The notes under the pieces were generated by a model that saw only the letters and a program-made list of their open reading frames with translations, was not told the DNA's origin and did not search any database. DNA of 5,621 bases from Beijerinckiaceae bacterium (GTDB lineage: Bacteria > Pseudomonadota > Alphaproteobacteria > Rhizobiales > Beijerinckiaceae): assembly GCA_947456315.1 (NCBI GenBank), contig CANGRU010000135.1:1-5621 (forward strand), written 5' to 3'. The first letter of the stretch is position 1, and the number at the start of each line of letters is the position of its first letter. Positions 1 to 4,522 of the stretch are shown here, in pieces. The position numbers and the translations under genes are program-made.

Positions 1-202
1 AGCTTTTGAAAAACGTATCCGCGGCACGTTTGGACGCCTCTTTGGACCCCCGCGCCTCGGTCAAACGGGCAATCTCGGCGTGCAAAAGGGCGATCCGCTC
101 ATCAAGCTCATGGACGGAAAGCGCATCGAGCGCCTGCCCGACTTCATGGGTAACAGGCGGTTTGGGGCGGCTGCCAAAAACATCTTCGTCCTCGCGCGCC
201 AT
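1..202 (-). CDS. DUF1192 family small protein (3' end at the window edge)
   Basis: Reading leftward from an ATG at 202-200 gives 67 residues, starting MAREDEDVFG and ending AADTFFKS, with one leftover T at position 1 that could begin the stop codon. DUF1192 proteins are usually about 60-70 residues and end in a similar AADxFFK tail, so the gene is probably complete or within a codon or two of it. Residues about 29-50 (LSVHELDERIALLHAEIARL) have the hydrophobic spacing of a short amphipathic helix or coiled coil. There is no signal peptide or membrane segment, so it is probably cytoplasmic. The start is supported by a strong Shine-Dalgarno, GAGGGAGG on the minus strand (208-215), five bases before the ATG. 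It is divergent from the quinone oxidoreductase gene. The family has no established function, and I infer none beyond possible oligomerisation through the helix. Confidence 0.85.
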   Translation of the reverse strand, partial: MAREDEDVFGSRPKPPVTHEVGQALDALSVHELDERIALLHAEIARLTEARGSKEASKRAADTFFKS

Positions 203-292
203 AAAAGCCTCCCTCAGCCCAAGCTTTGAACAGGGACAGTATAGAGCCGCAATTCGTGCTAGAAAATGCATCTATTGAAATGGGAGCCCAAC
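203..292. promoter_or_regulatory. divergent intergenic region, probable promoters both ways
   Basis: This 90-bp gap separates two divergent genes and must hold their start signals unless either is read from further away. On the minus strand a TATACT hexamer (complement of 238-243) matches the -10 consensus at five of six positions and would leave a leader of about 28 bases for the DUF1192 gene. I find no convincing -35 at 16-18 bases, so the call is weak. On the plus strand TTGAAC (226-231) resembles a -35, but no -10 lies at a suitable distance. Shine-Dalgarno sequences are clear on both sides: 208-215 for the minus gene and GGGAG at 282-286 for the plus gene. Confidence 0.3.
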
Positions 293-1297
293 ATGTCGAG
301 CCTGCCGCAAAACATGACCGCGATTGTGATCACCACCTTTGGCGAACCCGATGTCTTGCAGGCGCAAGAGCGCGCCATCGACATGCCCGGTGACCATGAG
401 ATTCTGATCGCCGTCAAAGCAGCCGGTGTGAACCGCCCCGATGTGTCACAGCGCCAAGGCAAATATCCGCCACCCCCCGGCGCGCCGCAAGATGTGCCGG
501 GCCTTGAAGTGGCCGGCACGATCGTCGCCTGCGGTCATCAGGTGACGCGCTGGAAAGTCGGCGATGCGGTTTGCGCGCTTGTTCCCGGTGGCGGCTATGC
601 CAGCTTTTGCCTCGCCCATGAAAGCAATGCTTTGCCTGTGCCGCAGGGCTTTTCTTTTGTTGAGGCCGCCGCCCTGCCCGAAACATTCTTCACCGTCTGG
701 ACCAATGTGTTTCAGCGCGGCCATCTGGTCCGTGGCGAAACGCTGCTCATCCACGGCGGCTCATCCGGCATCGGCACAACCGCCATCATGCTGGGCAAAG
801 CCTTTGGCGCAAAGGTCATCGTCACCGCCGGCACGGATGAGAAATGCGCCGCTTGCATCAAGCTCGGCGCGGATCAGGCGATCAATTACAAAACACAGGA
901 TTTTGTCGCAGAGGTGAAGTCCATCACCGGCGGCAAAGGGGCCGATGTCATTCTCGATATGGTCGGCGGCTCTTATGTGCAGCGCAATTACGAGGCGGCG
1001 GCTGTTGAAGGCCGCATCGTCCAGATTGCCTTCATGCAGGGCTACAAGATCGACACGCTCGATATGCGTGCCATCAGCGCCAAGCGCCTGACGCACACAG
1101 GCTCAACGCTGCGCCCGCGCACGCCTGAGCAAAAGGCGATCATTGCCCGCGAGCTGGAGGCCAAGGTCTGGCCGTTGCTCGACCAGGGCGCCTTCCGCCC
1201 GGTGATCGATGCGACCTATCCCTTGGCGCAGGCGGCCCGCGCTCATGCCCATATGGAAGCCTCCACCCATGTCGGAAAGATCGTTTTGACCCTCTGA
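293..1297 (+). CDS. NAD(P)H:quinone oxidoreductase, PIG3 (TP53I3)-like MDR family
   Basis: A 334-residue zinc-free medium-chain dehydrogenase/reductase, expected to be a soluble NADPH-dependent one- or two-electron quinone reductase like human PIG3 and bacterial QorA relatives. The N-terminal GroES-like domain (about residues 8-125) carries the family's substrate-pocket stretch VNRPDV (N47-R48-P49-D50), followed by GKYPPPPG and PGLEVAG. The Rossmann domain (about 125-265) has the nucleotide-binding loop HGGSSGIG (H154-G161), then the SIT/KGADVILD region typical of the group. No structural zinc cysteine cluster is present, as expected for quinone reductases. Length matches the family (about 325-335). 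ATG 293 is chosen because GGGAG at 282-286 lies six bases upstream; the in-frame ATG at 266 lacks a ribosome site, and another in-frame ATG lies at 314. Physiological substrate unknown; the PIG3 assignment is from motif and overall resemblance. Confidence 0.92.
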   Translation: MSSLPQNMTAIVITTFGEPDVLQAQERAIDMPGDHEILIAVKAAGVNRPDVSQRQGKYPPPPGAPQDVPGLEVAGTIVACGHQVTRWKVGDAVCALVPGGGYASFCLAHESNALPVPQGFSFVEAAALPETFFTVWTNVFQRGHLVRGETLLIHGGSSGIGTTAIMLGKAFGAKVIVTAGTDEKCAACIKLGADQAINYKTQDFVAEVKSITGGKGADVILDMVGGSYVQRNYEAAAVEGRIVQIAFMQGYKIDTLDMRAISAKRLTHTGSTLRPRTPEQKAIIARELEAKVWPLLDQGAFRPVIDATYPLAQAARAHAHMEASTHVGKIVLTL

Positions 1298-1341
1298 AGA
1301 GGCAATTTCGCACCCAGAAGCGGGTCTGGCGGATTGCCTTT
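1298..1341 (+). terminator. stem-loop after quinone oxidoreductase gene
   Basis: Immediately after the stop codon, AGGCAAT (1300-1306) is a perfect inverted repeat of ATTGCCT (1333-1339), extendable by G-U and A-U pairs at the base. A nested stem CCAGA (1314-1318)/TCTGG (1325-1329) encloses a six-base loop. The descending arm is followed by TTT-CCCCCC rather than a run of T, so it is a weak intrinsic terminator or a 3'-end stabilising hairpin. Its 3' arm overlaps the candidate -35 of the next gene. Confidence 0.45.
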
Positions 1342-1362
1342 CCCCCCTTGCGGACCTATATT
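1334..1362 (+). promoter_or_regulatory. candidate housekeeping-sigma promoter for trcR
   Basis: TTGCCT (1334-1339) and TATATT (1357-1362) are separated by exactly 17 bases and match the -35 and -10 consensus at four and five of six positions. Initiation would fall near 1369-1370, giving a leader of about 90 bases before the trcR start at 1461. Assigned by eye only; alphaproteobacterial -10 boxes are often degenerate. Confidence 0.42.
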
Positions 1363-1363
1363 C

Positions 1364-1439
1364 GGGGTCATTCCCGTCATGGATGATGTGTTGTGAGGCT
1401 TGGCCTCGGCCGGGCCAGAGCCCGGTGACGCTCGTCCCC
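1364..1439. repeat. imperfect intergenic palindrome in the trcR leader
   Basis: The core is a perfect stem CCGGGC (1410-1415)/GCCCGG (1420-1425) with a four-base loop CAGA. Outside it, GTCA (1376-1379) can pair with TGAC (1426-1429) and GGGG (1364-1367) with CCCC (1436-1439), leaving a large asymmetric internal region on the left. The sequence style (GTCATTCCCG..., CCGGGC...GCCCGG...TGACG) resembles the interspersed palindromic repeats common between genes in Hyphomicrobiales, but no second copy occurs in this window, so repeat status is inferred. Most of it would lie within the trcR 5' leader. Confidence 0.45.
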
Positions 1440-1460
1440 AGTTTGCTTGGAGTCTCAGAA

Positions 1461-2177
1461 ATGAGCAACGCGCCCCTGATGCCCAAGGCCACGGCTGTGT
1501 GGCTCGTCGACAATACCGCTCTGTCCTTCGATCAGATCGCTGATTTCTGCAAACTTCACCCGCTCGAGGTGAAGGGCATTGCTGACGGCGAAGTCGCTGC
1601 CGGCATCAAAGGACATGACCCGATCACATCCGGCCAATTGACCCGCGAAGAAATCGCCAAAGGCGAAGCTGATCCGGAATTTCGCCTGACGCTGGCAAAA
1701 TCCAAGGTTGTGTTGCCGGAAGTAAAGAAGGCGCGCGGCCCGCGCTACACACCTCTGTCACGCCGTCAGGATCGCCCGAACGCCATTCTCTGGCTCGTGC
1801 GTAACCACCCTGAGTTGAAAGATACGCAGATCATGCGCTTGGCTGGCACAACCAAGACCACGCTCCAGCAGATCCGTGACCGGACGCATTGGAATTCAGC
1901 TGCTCTGTCGCCACTCGACCCTGTCACTTTGGGCCTGTGCTCGCAGCTTGATCTCGATCTCGAAGTGAACCGCGCCGCCAAGGATCGTCCGGCTCAGGCT
2001 GATGATCAGGGCGCAACACTGGTTCCGGCAGAAATCACCACGGCTCCACGCCAGCCTGCGACGCAGGAAGACGTGTTTGGCACCAGCACTCCGGCACCGC
2101 GCCGCGAGCAGGAAGACAGCCTCGATCTCGATGCGGTTTTCGGCAAGCTCAATGCGCTGAAGCACGGCGACGACTGA
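1461..2177 (+). CDS. trcR: cell-cycle transcriptional regulator TrcR (DUF1013)
   Basis: A 238-residue protein beginning MSNAPLMPKATAVWLVDN, the hallmark opening of DUF1013. In Caulobacter this protein was named TrcR and shown to track with RNA polymerase, affecting the cell cycle through ctrA expression; orthologues occur across Alphaproteobacteria. Residues about 11-45 and 106-142 each form a helix-turn-helix-like unit with the shared pattern xWLV-x-N...L...QI...I-x-D. A basic linker (about 78-105, KSKVVLPEVKKARGPRY) joins them. Residues about 172-218 are a low-complexity linker rich in A, P, Q and T, probably disordered, and the end (DLDAVFGKLNALKHGDD) is a short acidic or amphipathic tail. 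Start at 1461 is chosen for the conserved N-terminus and GGAG at 1449-1452; an upstream in-frame ATG at 1383 would add 26 non-conserved residues encoded by the palindrome. It acts in the cytoplasm on the transcription machinery. Probably monocistronic. Confidence 0.93.
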   Translation: MSNAPLMPKATAVWLVDNTALSFDQIADFCKLHPLEVKGIADGEVAAGIKGHDPITSGQLTREEIAKGEADPEFRLTLAKSKVVLPEVKKARGPRYTPLSRRQDRPNAILWLVRNHPELKDTQIMRLAGTTKTTLQQIRDRTHWNSAALSPLDPVTLGLCSQLDLDLEVNRAAKDRPAQADDQGATLVPAEITTAPRQPATQEDVFGTSTPAPRREQEDSLDLDAVFGKLNALKHGDD

Positions 2178-2212
2178 GCCCGTTCCGTTCGCAATTTCTT
2201 TTGAAGACAATA

Positions 2213-2245
2213 TCAAGGCGCGGCCGATTGCGGACCGCGCCTTTT
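2213..2245 (+). terminator. intrinsic terminator of trcR
   Basis: AAGGCGCGG (2215-2223) and CCGCGCCTT (2235-2243) form a perfect nine-pair GC-rich stem. It can extend inward through CC/GG with a single bulged A (2234), closing a six-base loop. The 3' arm runs into TTTT. It lies 35 bases after the trcR stop codon and separates trcR from fadD transcriptionally. Confidence 0.85.
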
Positions 2246-2281
2246 CGATGCAATGCTCCCTGTAATCGCGGGCGGACGACA

Positions 2282-2300
2282 CCCCCGCCATTCGGGGGAA
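2282..2300 (+). promoter_or_regulatory. hairpin that sequesters the fadD Shine-Dalgarno
   Basis: CCCCCG (2282-2287) and CGGGGG (2293-2298) form a perfect six-pair all-GC stem with the five-base loop CCATT. The 3' arm, GGGGGAA, is the only purine-rich ribosome-binding sequence before the ATG at 2304 (five-base spacer), so folding would hide the ribosome site. A -10-like TGTAAT lies at 2261-2266, without a good -35, which would put this hairpin near the 5' end of the transcript. Confidence 0.5.
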
Positions 2301-2303
2301 ACC

Positions 2304-3998
2304 ATGCTCAAGGACCAAGCGGGACATCTACGCCCCTGGCTCGCCCATTACCCGCAAGGCGTGCCCGCGCAGATTGATGAACAGTCGCGTGAAACCATTG
2401 CCGATATCATCCGCCATGCAGGCACTGCTTTTGCTCACCGACCGGCTGCGGAAAGTTTTGGCGTCCGCCTGACCTATGGCGAGCTCCTGCAACGCGCTCA
2501 AGACGTCGCGACAGGCCTGCAACGGCTCGGCCTGAAAAAAGGCGACCGCATTGCCATCATGATGCCCAATATCATGGCCTATCCGGCGATCATGTTTGGC
2601 GCGCTGCTGGGCGGCTTTGTCGTCGTCAACATCAACCCGCTCTACACGGCACGCGAACTGACCCATCAGGTGAATGATTCCGGCGCACGCGTGCTCTTCG
2701 TGCTCGAAAATTTCGCCCACACGGTGCAAGAAGCACTTGATGAGCTGACCGCGGAAATGGCGGTGATTGTAAAACCCGGCGACCTGATTGGCCTCAAAGG
2801 CCATGTCGTCAATTTCGTCTCGCGCTACATCAAGCGCAATGTGAAGCCCTATAAGCTTCCCGCCACCCTACCCTTCTCCAATTTTCTGTTTTTTGCCCAG
2901 CAAGGCACATTCACGCCCGTGGAGATCGGCCCTGATGATATGGCCTTTCTGCAATATACGGGCGGCACAACGGGGCGCGCCAAAGGCGCGATCCTGCTCC
3001 ATCGCAATATCATCGCCAATGTGAACCAGTGTCAGGCGTGGCTGCGTTCTTTTGCGGGCGAGCGCGATGACCATGTGATGGTGACAGCACTGCCGCTTTA
3101 TCACATTCTGGCCCTCACAGCCTGCTGCCTGTTTGTCGCCAAACTCGGCGGCTGCCAGATTCTCATTCCCAATCCGCGTGATCTGCCGACCTTTGTCAAA
3201 ACGATCAAAGGCGTGCGCATGACGATGATCGTGGTTGTCAACACGCTCGCCAATGCGCTGGCCTCGCGCGACGATTTCCAACAGGTCGATTTTTCGCAGC
3301 TGGCCTTTGCCATTTCCGGCGGCATGGCGACACAAGCCGCTGTGGCCAAGAAATGGAAGGCTGTGACAGGCCGCCCCTTGATCGAAGGCTACGGCCTGTC
3401 GGAAACATCACCGGTTGCCTGTGTGAACCGTCTCGACATTGACGAGTTTACCGGCGGCGTTGGCTACCCTGTGTCTTCCACGGATATCTCGATCCGCAAT
3501 GACAAGGGCGAGGAAGTGGCGCTTGGCGAGTCGGGCGAGATTTGCATCAAAGGCCCGCAGATCATGGCAGGCTATTGGCGCCAGCCCGAGGAAACAGCAA
3601 AATCCATGACGCCGGACGGCTATTTCCGCACAGGCGACATTGGCACGGTGGCAGAAGATGGTCTGGTGCGCATTGTGGATCGCATCAAGGACATGATTCT
3701 CGTGTCAGGGTTCAACGTCTATCCGAACGAAGTGGAAGACGTGCTCACCCAACATCCCAATATTGCTGAAGCCGCTGTGGTGGGCGTGCCTGATGACCAT
3801 TCCGGCGAAGCCGTGCGGGCCTTTGTGGTCACACGTGATGGCGCGCGCATGGATGAAGAAGAATTGCGCAGCTGGTGCCGCGAAAAACTGACCGGCTACA
3901 AAATCCCGCGCCAGATCGATATGCGCGAGTCCTTGCCAAAAACACCGGTCGGCAAAATCCTGCGTCGCGAATTACGCGATGAGGTGATGAAGGGGTGA
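2304..3998 (+). CDS. fadD: long-chain fatty acid-CoA ligase
   Basis: A 564-residue ANL-superfamily acyl-CoA synthetase, close to E. coli FadD (561). It adenylates a fatty acid with ATP and transfers the acyl group to CoA, feeding beta-oxidation or phospholipid synthesis; such enzymes act at the cytoplasmic face of the inner membrane. Visible motifs: P-loop YTGGTTGRAKG (Y218-G228), adenine-site GYGLSETSP (G362-P370), D445 in RTGDIG, the hinge and fatty-acyl signature DRIKDMILVSGFNVYPNE (D459-E476), and the C-terminal catalytic K551 in PVGKILRREL. No key residue is missing. The in-frame ATG at 2253 has no ribosome site and would translate through the leader hairpin, so ATG 2304 is preferred; its N-terminus (RPWLAHYPQGVPAQID) fits FadD. 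It converges on prpE, with the DUF559 cassette lying between. Chain-length preference cannot be read from the sequence. Confidence 0.94.
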   Translation: MLKDQAGHLRPWLAHYPQGVPAQIDEQSRETIADIIRHAGTAFAHRPAAESFGVRLTYGELLQRAQDVATGLQRLGLKKGDRIAIMMPNIMAYPAIMFGALLGGFVVVNINPLYTARELTHQVNDSGARVLFVLENFAHTVQEALDELTAEMAVIVKPGDLIGLKGHVVNFVSRYIKRNVKPYKLPATLPFSNFLFFAQQGTFTPVEIGPDDMAFLQYTGGTTGRAKGAILLHRNIIANVNQCQAWLRSFAGERDDHVMVTALPLYHILALTACCLFVAKLGGCQILIPNPRDLPTFVKTIKGVRMTMIVVVNTLANALASRDDFQQVDFSQLAFAISGGMATQAAVAKKWKAVTGRPLIEGYGLSETSPVACVNRLDIDEFTGGVGYPVSSTDISIRNDKGEEVALGESGEICIKGPQIMAGYWRQPEETAKSMTPDGYFRTGDIGTVAEDGLVRIVDRIKDMILVSGFNVYPNEVEDVLTQHPNIAEAAVVGVPDDHSGEAVRAFVVTRDGARMDEEELRSWCREKLTGYKIPRQIDMRESLPKTPVGKILRRELRDEVMKG

Positions 3999-4004
3999 GT
4001 ATAA

Positions 4005-4048
4005 TCCCCCTCCCCCTTGAGGGGAGGGGTTAGAGGTGGGGGTCGCGC
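4005..4048 (+). repeat. left 44-bp inverted repeat of the DUF559 cassette
   Basis: This arm begins seven bases after the fadD stop. It matches the reverse complement of 4467-4510 at 42 of 44 positions; the differences are at 4030 and 4034. It contains the perfect nine-pair hairpin CCCCTCCCC (4007-4015)/GGGGAGGGG (4021-4029) with loop CTTGA, followed by a G-rich tail with GGGGG at 4038-4042 and TCGCGC at 4043-4048. Beyond the arm the match breaks immediately on the outside (4004 versus 4511) and at the first inner base. It could also serve as a 3'-end structure for fadD, but it lacks a T tract. Confidence 0.93.
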
Positions 4049-4074
4049 CATCCCGATCATTGGCGAGGTGCAAT

Positions 4075-4485
4075 ATGAGCCTTGGCAAACCTGACTATGA
4101 AGCACCATCAAAATTACGACGAGACCAATCAAAGCGGCTGCGCAAACAAGTCTCTCCTGCAGAGCGAAAACTCTGGCGGGCCATGCGCGAAGCTATTCTG
4201 CTTGAGGGAACGCACTTTCGTCGTCAGGTGCCCATCGGCAATTACATCGCCGATTTTTGCGCACAAGGCTGCAGGCTGATCATTGAAGTCGACGGGGAGC
4301 AGCATGCGCAAGATGCGGCACGCGTACACGATGCGAAGCGCGATCAGTTTTTAAGAGATGCAGGATACAGGGTTCTGCGTTTCTCAACACGCGATGTAAA
4401 TTTTGAATTGCAGTCCGTTCTGGAAACGATTGGCGCTGCTGTCAGAGCGCCACTTTCTGAAACATCGCGCGACCCCCACCCCTAG
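4075..4485 (+). CDS. DUF559 endonuclease-domain protein (Vsr-like, PD-(D/E)XK)
   Basis: A 136-residue protein that is almost entirely one DUF559 domain. The sequence shows the family's layout: a basic helix with LRRDQSKRLRKQ and SPAERKLW (14-34), then FRRQVPIGNYIADF (48-61), LIIEVDGEQH (68-77), and HDAKRDQFLRDAGYRVLRF (85-103). D60, E71 and D73 are the likely metal-binding residues of a PD-(D/E)XK-type core, with Q76-H77 adjacent. Relatives are predicted Vsr-fold nucleases, but substrate and role are not established. ATG 4075 is chosen for GAGG (4065-4068) upstream; the GTG at 4036 lies inside the left repeat and has no ribosome site. The last five residues (RDPHP) and the TAG stop are encoded by the right inverted repeat. 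No cognate methylase is adjacent, so a restriction or mismatch-repair system is not indicated. Confidence 0.88.
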   Translation: MSLGKPDYEAPSKLRRDQSKRLRKQVSPAERKLWRAMREAILLEGTHFRRQVPIGNYIADFCAQGCRLIIEVDGEQHAQDAARVHDAKRDQFLRDAGYRVLRFSTRDVNFELQSVLETIGAAVRAPLSETSRDPHP

Positions 4486-4510
4486 CCCCTCCCCTCAAGG
4501 GGGAGGGGGA
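4467..4510 (-). repeat. right 44-bp inverted repeat of the DUF559 cassette
   Basis: The reverse complement of the left arm at 42 of 44 positions. Its internal perfect hairpin is CCCCTCCCC (4486-4494)/GGGGAGGGG (4500-4508) with loop TCAAG. It overlaps the last six codons of the DUF559 gene, including TAG at 4483-4485. The left arm read in the equivalent orientation and frame also has a stop there (TAA, complement of 4030-4032), so one of the two mismatches preserves a stop. The outer end is 12 bases from the prpE stop codon. Confidence 0.93.
4473..4494 (-). other. G-quadruplex-type motif in the right repeat
   Basis: On the minus strand four G tracts of at least four bases occur in 22 nucleotides, separated by loops A, CTA and T, which fits a tight intramolecular G-quadruplex pattern. 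The left arm on the plus strand (4021-4042) has the same layout, but its third tract is broken (TTAGAGGT), so only two full four-G tracts and one five-G tract remain. Folding is inferred from pattern alone. Confidence 0.45.
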
Positions 4511-4522
4511 CGCTGGCTGCGC

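Larger units (their letters stand above)
4005..4510 (+). mobile_element. putative 506-bp DUF559 cassette bounded by inverted repeats
   Basis: The unit consists of a left 44-bp arm, one DUF559 gene and a right 44-bp arm in inverted orientation, placed exactly between the stop codons of two convergent genes. Hand count gives about 52% GC for 4081-4440 against about 59% in four sampled 60-base lines of fadD, hinting at separate ancestry. Flanking hexamers (3999-4004 and 4511-4516) show no target-site duplication. No transposase of a known type is present; the DUF559 nuclease is the only candidate for a mobilising activity. The alternative is a resident nuclease gene with two copies of an abundant intergenic palindrome beside it. 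The geometry is seen; mobility is inferred. Confidence 0.55.

Noticed and set aside
6..278. Plus-strand open frame opposite the DUF1192 gene
   Set aside because: Serine- and arginine-rich translation with no recognisable family. The minus strand carries a recognised family with a strong ribosome site.
2328..3335. Two long minus-strand open frames (2328-2804 and 2868-3335) opposite fadD
   Set aside because: Histidine-, arginine- and alanine-rich shadows of a high-GC gene; fadD on the other strand has intact catalytic motifs throughout.
4036..4074. GTG at 4036 as start of the DUF559 gene
   Set aside because: It lies in the G-rich left repeat without a ribosome site, and the added 13 residues do not resemble the family. 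ATG 4075 has GAGG upstream.
4075..4485. Vsr mismatch repair or restriction system
   Set aside because: No cytosine methylase or restriction partner is in the window, and the protein is DUF559 rather than Vsr proper.
4005..4510. CRISPR-like repeat pair
   Set aside because: Only two copies, in inverted orientation, with a coding gene between them; no array spacing.
3999..4516. Target-site duplication flanking the cassette
   Set aside because: The bases next to the arms (GTATAA on the left, CGCTGG on the right) do not match, so no duplication can be claimed.
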